DNA from: Paenibacillus sp. JJ-223
Lineage (GTDB): Bacteria > Bacillota > Bacilli > Paenibacillales > Paenibacillaceae
Reading direction: 5' to 3'
Assembly (NCBI RefSeq): GCF_927798175.1
Contig: NZ_CAKMMP010000003.1
Span: 124,001-188,000 of the forward strand
Length of the DNA stretch: 64,000 nt
Part shown: positions 50,352-60,087 of the stretch, piece by piece
How the letters are laid out: every line of letters begins with the position of its first letter
Position numbering within the stretch: the stretch's first letter is position 1
Notes under the pieces: generated by a model
What the model was told of the DNA's origin: nothing
Databases searched by the model: none
Seen by the model: only the letters and a program-made list of their open reading frames with translations
Translations under genes and position numbers: made by a program

Positions 50352-52685
50352 ATGGACGATTTCAAATTATGGTACTCTACCCCTGCGGTTACGTGGGCTC
50401 AAGGTCTGCCGTTGGGCAATGGAAGAATCGGTGCGGTGGTTATGGCCGATGTGCATCGCGAGGTGTGGAGCATGAGCGAGCTTACGTACTGGTCCGGCCA
50501 AGCGGACGAGGACCCCGCGTTTGCTTCAACGGGAGGCAGAGCAGCGCTGGATGAGATGAGGCATCATTTTTTCTCCGGCAATATCGATGAAGGCGATCGT
50601 TTGGCCAAGCAGCATCTGCAGCCGCCAAAGCGGAATTACGGCACAAATCTTGGATTGTGCGAAGTGGTGATCGAATTCAGCGATACCGACGTGGACAGCT
50701 ATGAATATGCAAGCTTCAGGCGGGAACTCGATCTAGGCGAAGCGATAGCAAAGGCAGAGTGGGTGAGTAAGGGCACTACGTTGTATCGCGAGGTTTTTGC
50801 CACACATGCGGATGACCTTGTCGCCTCAAGAGTGTGGAGCAACGTCTCGGGAAACGTATCGTTTACCCTTTGGCTGGAAGGAAGTACGGAGTCGTTTCAG
50901 GCGATCGCCATTGATGACAGTACGCTGGGTTTCAACGGACAGGCAACAGAAACCGTGCATAGCGACGGGACTTGCGGCGTATGGGCCGAAGGCTGCGTAA
51001 AGGTAGTTGTTTCAGGCGGCACGGTGAGTGAGCAAAATGGGCGAATGACGGTGATGGGTGCAGATGAGGCAATCATCTATTTTACGGTCAGCACAGACTA
51101 CCGCCGTATAGGTTACGATTGGAAAAAGGAGAGCCGTTTCACGCTGGATCAGGCGCTGAGGAAAGGATATGCGCGTTTGCGACAGGACCATATCGACGAT
51201 TACGCCGAGCCATTCGGCAAGGTGCGCATTCAGCTGGACGGCCCGGTGCATGCCGACCTGCCTACCGACCTACGCATCCGGTCACTGGCGCAGGACGGGG
51301 ATGACGACCCGCAGCTGTTTGCATTGTTCCTGCAATACGGCCGTTATTTGACCATTGCGGGCTCACGCAGTGATTCCCCGCTGCCGATGCATCTCCAAGG
51401 GGCTTGGAATGACGGCGAGGCATGCCGCATGGGTTGGAGCTGCGATTATCATCTGGATATCAATACCCAGATGAATTATTACCCGACGGAGATCGCGAAT
51501 CTGGGGGAAAGCCTCCTTCCTTTGTTCAATTATATCGAAGACTTGGCGGAGGCAGGCCGATCGACGGCTCGACAATTATACGGCAGCGACGGCTGGGTGG
51601 CCCATGTTTTCTCCAATGTGTGGGGCTTCACGCTTCCCGGCTGGGAAACGTCATGGGGGCTGAATGTTACGGGGGGATTGTGGCTCGCATCCCACTTGAT
51701 CGAGCACTATGAGTACCATCAGGATCGCGAATTTCTGGAAAGCACGGCCTATCCGGTGCTAAAGGAAGCGGCCGTTTTTTTCCTGGATTATATGACAGTC
51801 CATCCGAAATATGGCTGGCTGGTAACAGGCCCGTCGAACTCCCCGGAAAATCATTTCTATGCCGATAATGCCGGATGTACCGTTCACCAGTTGTCCATGG
51901 GTCCAACGATGGATCAAATGCTGGTGCGCGAGTTATTCGAGTTTTGCCTGACAGCGGCGAAGCTGCTGAATCGGGATGAAGGGCTTAGAACCAGGCTGGA
52001 GGAAGCCACCGCCATCTTGCCGCCGCTGCAAATCGGCCGGAAAGGTCAGCTTCAGGAGTGGTTGGAGGATTATGAAGAAGCACAGCCGGAGCATCGGCAT
52101 TTGTCGCACATGGTTGCCTTGTATCCGCGGAACCGAATCACGCCTGAGCGGACACCGGAGCTGAGCAAGGCAGCGCGTGTGACGCTGGAGAACCGGATGT
52201 CCCAGGAAGAATTGGAGGATGTCGAATTTACGGCCGCCTTGTTCGGTCTGTGCTTTGCCAGGCTGCATGACGGTGAGACGGCATACAGACATATCCGCCA
52301 TTTAATAAGCGGACTTTGCTTTGATAACCTGCTAACCTATTCGAAGTCGGGGATCGCGGGGGCGGAGAGCAACATATTTGTCATTGACGGGAATATGGGA
52401 GGTACCGCTGCCATTGCGGAAATGCTGCTGCAGGGCGATCAAGGAGAGATCCGTTTGTTGCCTGCGCTGCCGCAAGCATGGAGCACGGGAACCGTATCCG
52501 GTCTTCGGGTCAAAGGCAATGCCGAGGTGGATATGACTTGGGAGAGCGGCAAGCTAGCGTCGGCAACCATTCGCACATTATCGACAGGAACGTTTACCGT
52601 GTGTACGCAAGGGTTTAAAACGACGTTTCAGGCTGAAGCGGGTGGAAGAACTCATTTCAACGATAGACTGGAACGGGTCGAATAA
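50352..52685 (+). CDS. GH95 glycosidase (alpha-L-fucosidase or alpha-L-galactosidase type)
   Basis: The protein has 777 residues and no signal peptide, so it is cytoplasmic. The N-terminus ([44 protein letters not shown]) is the family-95 super-sandwich domain, followed by the (alpha/alpha)6 barrel. [13 protein letters not shown] holds the probable general acid Glu and [19 protein letters not shown] the conserved Asp. The barrel motif is [12 protein letters not shown]. Characterised fucosidases have Asn-Ile-Asn there and this protein has Asp369-Ile-Asn371, which may alter specificity or mechanism. It should remove alpha-1,2-linked L-fucose or L-galactose from imported oligosaccharides. ATG 50352 follows GGGAGGACGAA. 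It is the last gene of the lpl transcript. Confidence 0.87.
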   Translation: MDDFKLWYSTPAVTWAQGLPLGNGRIGAVVMADVHREVWSMSELTYWSGQADEDPAFASTGGRAALDEMRHHFFSGNIDEGDRLAKQHLQPPKRNYGTNLGLCEVVIEFSDTDVDSYEYASFRRELDLGEAIAKAEWVSKGTTLYREVFATHADDLVASRVWSNVSGNVSFTLWLEGSTESFQAIAIDDSTLGFNGQATETVHSDGTCGVWAEGCVKVVVSGGTVSEQNGRMTVMGADEAIIYFTVSTDYRRIGYDWKKESRFTLDQALRKGYARLRQDHIDDYAEPFGKVRIQLDGPVHADLPTDLRIRSLAQDGDDDPQLFALFLQYGRYLTIAGSRSDSPLPMHLQGAWNDGEACRMGWSCDYHLDINTQMNYYPTEIANLGESLLPLFNYIEDLAEAGRSTARQLYGSDGWVAHVFSNVWGFTLPGWETSWGLNVTGGLWLASHLIEHYEYHQDREFLESTAYPVLKEAAVFFLDYMTVHPKYGWLVTGPSNSPENHFYADNAGCTVHQLSMGPTMDQMLVRELFEFCLTAAKLLNRDEGLRTRLEEATAILPPLQIGRKGQLQEWLEDYEEAQPEHRHLSHMVALYPRNRITPERTPELSKAARVTLENRMSQEELEDVEFTAALFGLCFARLHDGETAYRHIRHLISGLCFDNLLTYSKSGIAGAESNIFVIDGNMGGTAAIAEMLLQGDQGEIRLLPALPQAWSTGTVSGLRVKGNAEVDMTWESGKLASATIRTLSTGTFTVCTQGFKTTFQAEAGGRTHFNDRLERVE

Positions 52686-52778
52686 CGATATGAGCCTGCA
52701 ACCCGTCATGCGTTTTGATTCATGGTTGGAATGATGTTCACGATCAGAAGGAATACAACCGTTCTTTAAGCCGTTCAT

Positions 52779-52803
52779 AAGCCGCCTTGGAGCGGCTTTT
52801 TCT
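52779..52803 (+). terminator. Terminator of the lplBCA-GH95 operon
   Basis: AAGCCGC (52779-52785) and GCGGCTT (52792-52798) pair around CTTGGA and run into five T residues. Confidence 0.85.
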
Positions 52804-52892
52804 GTTGTTTCTTGCTTAGATTAACTTGAGTAAACTGCCTGCCCAACCATCAACACCTGTAAATCAAGCACTCAACATGAAAGGATCCAACA

Positions 52893-52922
52893 TTGACGCT
52901 CCTTCCTTGGAAGCGTTTTAAT
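52893..52922 (+). promoter_or_regulatory. Promoter and cre site of the GH78-MFS-AraC operon
   Basis: TTGACG (52893-52898) and TTTAAT (52917-52922), 18 nt apart, are the likely -35 and -10. TTGGAAGCGTTTTAAT (52907-52922) matches the cre consensus WTGNAARCGNWWWCAW with one mismatch and overlaps the -10, so CcpA should repress this operon in the presence of preferred sugars. Confidence 0.65.
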
Positions 52923-52961
52923 TATAGTAGTTACGCAAGAGGATCAAGGGGAGGTCATCAT

Positions 52962-55739
52962 ATGATGCTGAAAGTGAAAACGCTTCGATGCGAACATTTC
53001 AACAATCCGATTGGGCTGGGGTGCCCGAAGCCGCGGTTAAGCTGGCACATCGAATCCGACAGCATGCATGTCACGCAGAAACGGGTCCAACTGCAGGTCG
53101 CTTTGAATGCGGCATTCGATTCGCTGATCTGGAACCATTTCGCTTACTCGGAGCAATCCGTTCTTGTTCCATACGAAGGGCCGCCGTTGGAATCGGGCCA
53201 ACGATATTATTATCGGGTCAAAGTATGGGCCCAAGGGGCAGGGGATGCGGAGCCGCAAGAGTCCGCGTGGAGCGAGCCGGCATTTTGGGAAATGGGGCTG
53301 CTGCATGAACAGGATTGGAAAGCGCAATGGATCACTGTCCAGAAGCGAAGCATCCACGAAGGCTTTCAGGCGCGGGCACCATTTGCGACCACCAAAACTT
53401 TCTCGGTAGAGGGCAAGGTTAGCAAAGCCGTTATTTATGCGACCTGTCTCGGATTGTATGAATTACAGTTGAATGGGCAAAGAGTAGGCGAGGCCTACTT
53501 CACCCCGGGATGGACGGATTATAACGATCGCATACAGGTACAGACCTATGACGTCACCGATCTTATTGGCCAGCAGCATAATTCCATTACAGCAACGGTG
53601 GGTGAAGGCTGGTACAGCGGTTATCTAGGATGGCAAAAGCGCAAGGACACGTATGGGGATACCAATGCCTTGCTGCTGCAAATGAAAATTAGCTATGAAG
53701 ACGGCCGCACCGAGCTGATCTGCTCCGATGCCACTTGGGAAGAAACGGGCTCCGCCATTCTGATGTCGGACATCTATAACGGCGAAATTTATGATGCAAG
53801 GCTTGCGTTGCCGAAAGACGGAAATCCAACCGTGAACGAACGCAAAATGATGAAAGTCATGCCGTTTCCTTTGAGCCATCTGGTTGCCCAGGAGAACGAA
53901 CCCGTGCGGATCATGAATCGTCTCCGACCGGTTGAACTCATTCGAACGCCCAAAGGGGAGCTTGTGCTGAACTTGGGGCAAAACATGGTGGGATGGCTGG
54001 AATTCAAGGTCAAAGCGCCGAGGGGCACGATCTTGAATCTGGTTCACGGCGAGGTATTGGATCAGGAAGGAAACTTTTACCGGGATAATATTCGGGATGC
54101 GGCACAGCAGATTACGTACATCTGCAGCGGAAATGGCACGGAAACGTATCGGCCGCATTTTACGTTCCAGGGCTTTCAGTACGTGAAGCTTGAAGGTTTT
54201 CCGGACGGGATCACGATTGAAGATTTCACCGGCGTTGTACTGCATTCGGGCATGGAGCCGATCGGTACGTTCGAAACGTCCGATCCCAAGCTCAATCAGC
54301 TGCAGCATAACATCGTTTGGGGACAGAAGGGGAACTTTCTGGATGTGCCGACCGATTGCCCGCAGCGTGATGAACGGTTAGGCTGGACCGGTGATGCGCA
54401 GATTTTTGCGAGAACGGCCAGTTTCAATATGAATGCGGCTTCTTTTTTCCGCAAATGGCTGAAAGATTTGGCTTACAACCAGATGGAAGACGGGGCGGTT
54501 CCTTTTGTCGTTCCGGACGTACTTAAAGGGACGTTTGCAGATAACATGGGTAGAACGACAGCGGCTTGGGGAGATGCAGCCGTCATTTGCCCGTGGACGA
54601 TCTATCAGTGTTATGGCGACAAGCAAATTTTGGCTCAGCAATACGAGAGCATGAAGGCTTGGGTCGACTACGTACGAGCACAAGGAAACGAAGAATGTCT
54701 ATGGGATACCGGACTGCAGCTCGGAGACTGGCTGGCATTGGACAGCGAGGAAGGAAGTTATTTCGGGGCAACGGACGGAACGTTGGTCGCCACGGCCTAC
54801 TTTGCGTATTCAACGCAGATCGTCGCGCAAACGGCCAAACTGCTCAACCGTTATACCGACTATAAAACCTACCAGTCTTTGCACGAAGGCATCAAAGCGG
54901 CATTTGCCGCCCGATACTTCAACGAGGCAGGCCAGCTCATCTCTAATACACAGACCGCTCAGGTCATCGCCCTGCACTTTGATTTGGTGCCAGAAGAGCA
55001 TAAAAAGCAAGTCATCCAAGAACTCGTTCGGCTCATTGAACAGAAAAACATGCATCTGGATACCGGTTTTGTCGGCACTCCATATCTTTGCCTGGTTTTA
55101 TCCGACAATGGCTATGCGGATGTAGCCTATACATTATTGTTCCAAAACGATTACCCTTCATGGCTCTATCAAGTTGAACGGGGAGCAACGACCATGTGGG
55201 AGCATTGGGACAGCATCAGAGAGGACGGATCGTTCTGGAGTACGGCGATGAATTCGTTTAACCACTATTCATATGGTTCGATCGGCGATTTCATGTATCG
55301 CAGCATTGCGGGAATCGATCTGATGGAGGCGGGTTACAAAAAATCGCGAATCGCCCCCAAACCCCCGGTTAATCTGACGTCGGCACGCGGCAAACTGGAA
55401 ACGCCATATGGAGCCCTTGAGGTTCAATGGCAAATCGTGGAAGGGAAAATGCTGCTTGAAGTGAATATCCCGCACAATACAACAGCCGTAATTACGCTGC
55501 CAGGCGTAAAGGAACCGGATGTATTGCAGCGGACCATTGCCGCGCAGTATCCTTCGATTGCGAATCCGCCAGTTAACATTCCGCCGGAATTGGCCGGGAA
55601 AATGGGGATAGAGGGGAACGCGGAGGTGTTCTGCAACAATGGAGAGAACGGATTGACATTTACAGCAGGTTCAGGACAATATACGTTCCAGTATAAATAC
55701 GAGCCAGCTCTTGTCCCCGTGCAAGCATCCAGAAGATAA
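52962..55739 (+). CDS. GH78 alpha-L-rhamnosidase
   Basis: The cytoplasmic enzyme has 925 residues. ATG 52962 lies 7 nt after GGGGAGG. A TTG 69 nt upstream falls inside the promoter. The N-terminal beta-domains (VKTLRCEHFNNPIGLGCPKPRLSWHIES, then KAVIYATCLGLYELQLNGQRVGEAYFTPGWTDYNDRIQVQTYDVT) are typical of family 78. The catalytic (alpha/alpha)6 barrel has DCPQRDERLGWTGDAQIFARTA with the acidic active-site cluster and ATTMWEHWDSI with the general base Glu. FNHYSYGSIGDFMYRSIAGI precedes the C-terminal beta-domain. It releases L-rhamnose from pectic or glycoside oligosaccharides. It heads the operon with the MFS transporter and AraC regulator. Confidence 0.92.
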   Translation: MMLKVKTLRCEHFNNPIGLGCPKPRLSWHIESDSMHVTQKRVQLQVALNAAFDSLIWNHFAYSEQSVLVPYEGPPLESGQRYYYRVKVWAQGAGDAEPQESAWSEPAFWEMGLLHEQDWKAQWITVQKRSIHEGFQARAPFATTKTFSVEGKVSKAVIYATCLGLYELQLNGQRVGEAYFTPGWTDYNDRIQVQTYDVTDLIGQQHNSITATVGEGWYSGYLGWQKRKDTYGDTNALLLQMKISYEDGRTELICSDATWEETGSAILMSDIYNGEIYDARLALPKDGNPTVNERKMMKVMPFPLSHLVAQENEPVRIMNRLRPVELIRTPKGELVLNLGQNMVGWLEFKVKAPRGTILNLVHGEVLDQEGNFYRDNIRDAAQQITYICSGNGTETYRPHFTFQGFQYVKLEGFPDGITIEDFTGVVLHSGMEPIGTFETSDPKLNQLQHNIVWGQKGNFLDVPTDCPQRDERLGWTGDAQIFARTASFNMNAASFFRKWLKDLAYNQMEDGAVPFVVPDVLKGTFADNMGRTTAAWGDAAVICPWTIYQCYGDKQILAQQYESMKAWVDYVRAQGNEECLWDTGLQLGDWLALDSEEGSYFGATDGTLVATAYFAYSTQIVAQTAKLLNRYTDYKTYQSLHEGIKAAFAARYFNEAGQLISNTQTAQVIALHFDLVPEEHKKQVIQELVRLIEQKNMHLDTGFVGTPYLCLVLSDNGYADVAYTLLFQNDYPSWLYQVERGATTMWEHWDSIREDGSFWSTAMNSFNHYSYGSIGDFMYRSIAGIDLMEAGYKKSRIAPKPPVNLTSARGKLETPYGALEVQWQIVEGKMLLEVNIPHNTTAVITLPGVKEPDVLQRTIAAQYPSIANPPVNIPPELAGKMGIEGNAEVFCNNGENGLTFTAGSGQYTFQYKYEPALVPVQASRR

Positions 55740-55767
55740 ATCGCCTAAACTAGAGGAGAGACTTGTC

Positions 55768-56967
55768 ATGAAGACGAAAAATCGCATATTATTCAAAACA
55801 GCCCTGCTGTCCATATCCTTGGTCTTGACGTCAGCGAGTGCTATTTCGGCCATCATTCCGATGATGCTGGACCAGTTATCGGACGTATCCAGCTCCCTGA
55901 TCGAAAGCGTAGTCACGATTCCTTCCTTCTCCATGATGCTGTTTGTGCTGCTGAGCGGCCCGATTTCTTCTAGGTTGGGCAAAAAAAATACGGTGATGCT
56001 TGGGCTCCTGCTGGTGCTGGCCGGGGGAATCCTGCCGATGTTCACAACAAATATCACTTGGATTCTCGCGTTACGACTGGTACTCGGCGCCGGGCTTGGC
56101 ATATTCAACTCGCTTGCCGTCAGCTTGATCAGCGACTTTTTCGAAGGAGACGAACGGGCCCAGCTGGTGGGATTCCAAAGCGCCGTTCAAGGGCTGGGAA
56201 GCAGCCTCGCTACCTTTGTAGCCGGACAGCTTGCCTTGATCGACTGGCAGTTTGCTTTCTTGTGTTACGCCATTACGCTTCCTATAGCATTGTTGTTTTT
56301 CCTTGTCGTACCTGAACCAAAGCGCGCCGAGCCTGTTTCACAGACTCCCGAAGAAACGGGCACCAAAAGTCGTGGAGTATCGATGCCTGTGCTTGGATTG
56401 AGTGCTGCATTGTTCCTGTTTATGACGTTTATCATGATCGTGTACACCAAAACGGGCATTATGATTAGCGAGAAAAGCATGTCGAATGCCGGATTTTTGG
56501 GGACCGCGTTCACATTGTTTTCCTTGTCGTCCATGGTCGCCGGGTTCTTGTTTGGCAAAATATATACATGGTTCAGAAATTACGCCCCATTTATTTCAAG
56601 CTTGTTGACGGCAGCAGGTTTTGTGCTGCTGTGGTTTTCGCAGAGTGTTACCATGGTAACGATCGCCATGCTGATCATTGGGTTTAGCTTTGCATTGTTC
56701 ATCCCTTATATTTTTACGACGCTGACCAAAATCGTGCCCAAAGGCAGCGAAACGATTTCCATATCGATTGCGATGGTAGGCTCCAATTTGGGAGCGTTCG
56801 CTTCACCTTACGTCATCAACGCAGTCGGCACGATGTTTGGCAATGGCACTGCATCATTCGCATTCCTCGTATCTGCGGTTGTGTTCACGATTGCTGCGGT
56901 GATCTGTCTGGGGATTGCCGTTAAAGGAAAGGCAAGTCGAAATCAGGCGTCCGTGCTGGGAGGTTAA
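55768..56967 (+). CDS. MFS transporter in the glycan locus
   Basis: The protein has 399 residues and twelve hydrophobic segments. ATG 55768 lies behind AGAGGAGAG, 28 nt after the GH78 gene. ISSRLGKKNTVMLGLLLVLAGGILP is the motif A loop between helices 2 and 3, and LRLVLGAGLGIFNSLAVSLISDFFEGDERAQLVGFQSAVQGLGSSLATF follows the usual motif B/C pattern. Its place between a rhamnosidase and an AraC regulator suggests transport of rhamnose, a rhamnoside or a related sugar, in either direction. By sequence alone it could equally be a general efflux pump. Confidence 0.82.
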   Translation: MKTKNRILFKTALLSISLVLTSASAISAIIPMMLDQLSDVSSSLIESVVTIPSFSMMLFVLLSGPISSRLGKKNTVMLGLLLVLAGGILPMFTTNITWILALRLVLGAGLGIFNSLAVSLISDFFEGDERAQLVGFQSAVQGLGSSLATFVAGQLALIDWQFAFLCYAITLPIALLFFLVVPEPKRAEPVSQTPEETGTKSRGVSMPVLGLSAALFLFMTFIMIVYTKTGIMISEKSMSNAGFLGTAFTLFSLSSMVAGFLFGKIYTWFRNYAPFISSLLTAAGFVLLWFSQSVTMVTIAMLIIGFSFALFIPYIFTTLTKIVPKGSETISISIAMVGSNLGAFASPYVINAVGTMFGNGTASFAFLVSAVVFTIAAVICLGIAVKGKASRNQASVLGG

Positions 56968-57050
56968 CGGTTTTTCTCTGAAAGTAGTATCCATCCACGG
57001 GCAGTCCGCTGCCCGTTTCTCCATGATCAAGCAAAGAGGGGGTGTCGCTC

Positions 57051-58052
57051 GTGGATCTTCAAGAGCTGGATCGCTTGCTGCGAACCAAAACGGACATCGA
57101 ACGGTTGCAGCAGCGGAACAATGAGGTCATCAACGATCTTTCCGCAGAATCCGAAGACGAACGGTATTTCGACATGCAGCGGAAGATGTATCGCATGCCC
57201 GCATCGTTTTTCTTTGGCAAACGCGATATTTATATTAAAAAGCACAACCGCTTCGCTCCGATGCTGGAACACATGCACGAATTCATTGAGTTGAACTATG
57301 TGTATTCGGGAACGTGCCATCAGATTATCGCCGGTAAAGAAATTCAGCTGGGCGAAGGTCAGATGTGCGTGCTGGACAAGGATGTGCCTCATAGCATCGC
57401 CCCGCTCGGGGAGAACGATATCCTTATTAATATTTTGCTGCAAAGGGAGACGATCTCTTCGCTGTTCCTGCAGCGGTTGTCGAAGAAAAAAAGCTTGATT
57501 GGCGAATTTCTGGCCAACTCGGTGCTTCAGCATCAGCACCATGATCACTTCATTATTTTCAAATCCCAGGATCACGACAACCTGCAATATATTTTGCGAA
57601 GAATGTTGATAGAGTACTATTCCGAGCAGGACGATTCGATGGAATTGGTGAAGGCGTACATGCAGATCGTGTTTGGGGAACTGGTCCGCGTATTGGAAAG
57701 CGAGCACAACATTCGCCTGAACGAGCAGGAGAACAACATCACGGCCATTTTGAATTATATGGAGGAACATTACAGGAATTTGAGCCTGCAGCAATTGTCC
57801 GACCATTTTAGCTATAACAGTACCTATTTGAGCAACAAGTTGAAAAAGGTAACCGGTTTGACGTATACGCAGCTGATTGCCAACATCAGGTTGAACGCGG
57901 CTTATTCCTTGGTCGTGAACACCCAATTGCCGTTTGAGACGATTTTCAAACAGGTCGGCTATGAGAGCATGAGTTTTTTTTATAAAAAGTTTAAACAAGT
58001 TTATGGGGCTACCCCGCAAACCATTCGCAACAATCCGTCGGCCGCGTTCTGA
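57051..58052 (+). CDS. AraC-family transcriptional regulator of the glycan locus
   Basis: The regulator has 333 residues. The start GTG 57051 is chosen over GTG 57042 because AGAGGGGG lies 8 nt upstream. The N-terminal cupin sensor (NRFAPMLEHMHEFIELNYVYSGTCHQIIAGKEIQLGEGQMCVLDKDVPHSIAPLGENDILINILL) is followed by a linker and the C-terminal double HTH (LSLQQLSDHFSYNSTYLSNKLKKVTGLTYTQLIANIRLN and FETIFKQVGYESMSFFYKKFKQVYGATPQTIR). It is the last gene of the GH78-MFS operon, 83 nt after the transporter, and probably responds to a sugar from that pathway. A terminator follows at 58099. Confidence 0.9.
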   Translation: MDLQELDRLLRTKTDIERLQQRNNEVINDLSAESEDERYFDMQRKMYRMPASFFFGKRDIYIKKHNRFAPMLEHMHEFIELNYVYSGTCHQIIAGKEIQLGEGQMCVLDKDVPHSIAPLGENDILINILLQRETISSLFLQRLSKKKSLIGEFLANSVLQHQHHDHFIIFKSQDHDNLQYILRRMLIEYYSEQDDSMELVKAYMQIVFGELVRVLESEHNIRLNEQENNITAILNYMEEHYRNLSLQQLSDHFSYNSTYLSNKLKKVTGLTYTQLIANIRLNAAYSLVVNTQLPFETIFKQVGYESMSFFYKKFKQVYGATPQTIRNNPSAAF

Positions 58053-58098
58053 AGAGCAGACATCTGGCAGCGTTGGTTTGTTTTAAGTTCCAATAAAG

Positions 58099-58133
58099 AA
58101 AAGCTCTTGCCCGGAGTGACGGACAGGAGCTTT
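58099..58133. terminator. Shared terminator between the AraC gene and the monooxygenase gene
   Basis: AAAGCTCTTGCCCG and CGGACAGGAGCTTT pair with few mismatches around GAGTGA. T-rich tails lie on both strands, so it can serve both converging genes. Confidence 0.8.
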
Positions 58134-58168
58134 GTTCTATGAAAAAAATGCGGCAGGCCAGAGCACGG

Positions 58169-59611
58169 TTACAGAGGGATATTCAGCCATGGTTCAAGCT
58201 TCTTTTTTAACGTTTCCTTGTCGTATTGCACATATTGATTTGCCCGGTTGCGGGTCGGATCTCCCGCATAGAACCGTTCATAAAGATCATGCCTCGCTCC
58301 AAGCGGACTGCCCGTTATATCCCAAGCAAGCTGGAACAGGCGGATTTTTTCTAAAGCTTGCATTGTCGTTCCGCCAAGGTATTTGTCCAGCAAAGGTCTC
58401 AGCGGTTCATTACGATCGAAGTTTCCGGAGGGAATCTGGATCAGCCCGCCTGCAGCGATGGTTTTCAAAATTTCCACGGCACGCGGATAATACCGGCTTC
58501 CCAAATTGCGGGCGGTTTCGATGAATTGGAATGAAGGAAGCCAGTTGCCATGCGCGTCCGATTTGGCCTGGGCTTCAGAAGCGATGATCAGTCCCTCGAT
58601 AGTTTGCATCTGACTGATCATCTCCCCAAGCTGTTCCTGAACGTTCAGGAAGGAATCCACGCCGATTTCGTTGGCAACCGCCGAGGTTACGGCCGTTATG
58701 AATTCCAGTTTTGCATGCAGACGAATGATGCTCTGGTGGTAAGCCAAGCTGGACGATGCGGCATTGCTGCGGATCTGCCACAATGCTTCCGGATTGTTAT
58801 GTATGAGCACACGCTCCCAAGGGACCAGTACGTCGTCGAAAAAGAGGATCGCGTCCATTTCATCATAATGTGCACTGAGCGGATGACTTGGGTCGGGGGT
58901 CTTCGCAGCAAAAGATTCCCGGCATACCAGGTGCAAGCCCGGACTTGAGACAGGCACGATGACCATATGGGCCAGCTCCGGACGATCTGCCGGAATTCGC
59001 TGCACCGGATAAACGACGATATCATCTGCATAAGGGGCCGCAGTGGCTACCATTTTGGCGCCACGAAGGAATATGCCTTCGGCATTTGTTTTAACAACGC
59101 GCAGCATGGCGTCCTCATCTTGGCCGACAGGCAAGGCTCGGTTGATCTGCGGATCGCGCTGCACAATGGTTAGGAACGCGTCTTTTCGTTTAGCTTCCTG
59201 ATAGTAGGCTGCTAATTTGTCTGCATAATAAGGATCGTATATTGCCATGTCATGGCGAGTCGCATACCAGCCAGTCAGACGGGAGCGGGCGTAGTCCGAT
59301 AACCGGCTCATGACGCCATGGGTCCGGTCAGCCCAAAGCCGAAAGGCACCCGCTCTGCGTTGGATATCGTTAGGGGAGAGGGGGAGTTGAAAAGCGCGGT
59401 GAACATATCCTGCCGTCTGCTCGTCCCAAAAAGCGACTGTATCCCTCGTTTCGGGTTCATCCGCCAGATTGAACAATCGTTCTATCGTTTGCAGCGTTCC
59501 CTGAAAAGCCGGGTGATGGGGAATGCTGACACGTTCACCGTCCAACCACACATTCCGATCGTCATTTAATCTGTGAATATATGCTTGTCCACGAGACATC
59601 GTTAAACTCAT
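58169..59611 (-). CDS. HpaB-type flavin-dependent aromatic monooxygenase
   Basis: The protein has 480 residues, the length of the oxygenase component of two-component flavin monooxygenases of the 4-hydroxyphenylacetate 3-hydroxylase family. Family features are MSRGQAYIHRLNDDRNVWLDGERV at the N-terminus, DPYYADKLAAYYQEAKRKDAFLTIVQRDPQINR (substrate/FAD region), VVKTNAEGIFLRGAKMVATAAPYADDIVVYP and DEMDAILFFDDVLVPWERV. It uses reduced flavin from a separate reductase, absent here, to hydroxylate a phenol. ATG 59611 is behind AGGAGG. The upstream palindrome at 59690 suggests control by a MarR- or TetR-type repressor. The substrate is unknown. Confidence 0.88.
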   Translation of the reverse strand: MSLTMSRGQAYIHRLNDDRNVWLDGERVSIPHHPAFQGTLQTIERLFNLADEPETRDTVAFWDEQTAGYVHRAFQLPLSPNDIQRRAGAFRLWADRTHGVMSRLSDYARSRLTGWYATRHDMAIYDPYYADKLAAYYQEAKRKDAFLTIVQRDPQINRALPVGQDEDAMLRVVKTNAEGIFLRGAKMVATAAPYADDIVVYPVQRIPADRPELAHMVIVPVSSPGLHLVCRESFAAKTPDPSHPLSAHYDEMDAILFFDDVLVPWERVLIHNNPEALWQIRSNAASSSLAYHQSIIRLHAKLEFITAVTSAVANEIGVDSFLNVQEQLGEMISQMQTIEGLIIASEAQAKSDAHGNWLPSFQFIETARNLGSRYYPRAVEILKTIAAGGLIQIPSGNFDRNEPLRPLLDKYLGGTTMQALEKIRLFQLAWDITGSPLGARHDLYERFYAGDPTRNRANQYVQYDKETLKKKLEPWLNIPL

Positions 59612-59689
59612 TATGTATGAGCCTCCTTATTGGCATAAGCTGCGAATCCTCGAGAAGCCAAGTTAAGTGAACAGAAGAAGTTGGGGTTC

Positions 59690-59704
59690 GATACAATTTG
59701 TATC
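59690..59704. promoter_or_regulatory. Palindromic operator candidate upstream of the monooxygenase gene
   Basis: GATACAATTTGTATC is a perfect 15-bp palindrome about 80 nt upstream of the monooxygenase start. Its half-site resembles the TACAATT-type sites of MarR/OhrR-family repressors. No such regulator is encoded nearby. The region from 59705 to 59850 has no gene I can support. Confidence 0.45.
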
Positions 59705-59850
59705 TTCTGAAAGAATAACGCTCCTATGTCCGAAAAGTCAACGTTAACCGTCTAATGCAGCCAATAAGCTCGGCCATGGATCACAGCCAGGGTAGGACCA
59801 GATTCAACGAAGGTCGAAGTATCGCTTTCAAGAGAACATCAAGGACAAAA

Positions 59851-59886
59851 AAAAGATGTTCCTCTCAACAGGAGGAGCATCTTTTC
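59851..59886. terminator. Bidirectional terminator-like hairpin in an apparently empty region
   Basis: AAAAGATGTTCCTC (from 59851) and GAGGAGCATCTTTT (to 59886) pair with one mismatch. The hairpin is flanked by A-rich and T-rich runs, so it can work in both directions. Neither strand has a recognised gene ending here. The stretch 59887-60087 is AT-rich and probably contains the helD promoter. Confidence 0.5.
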
Positions 59887-60087
59887 CTTTTTCAATAACA
59901 AGGTATGTTCAGTAATATCAAAAAAGAATTGAACTAAAACAAACGCCATGATATACTCAATAGCGTCATTGACAAAACAAATAAATTGTGTTACTAATTT
60001 TATCCCTAATTTAATTATACACTCTGGATTTGGGATTGTCAATGCTCTTTTTCGCCCAACAACTTGGAAGAGGAGCGTGTCCTAAAC

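Noticed and set aside
57027..58019. Open frame of 330 codons antisense to the AraC gene at 57051
   Set aside because: The plus-strand frame carries the AraC HTH motifs. The antisense frame has no motif and no ribosome site.
59839..60042. Minus-strand frame of 67 codons
   Set aside because: It runs through the terminator-like hairpin and has no ribosome site. The composition reflects AT-rich non-coding DNA.
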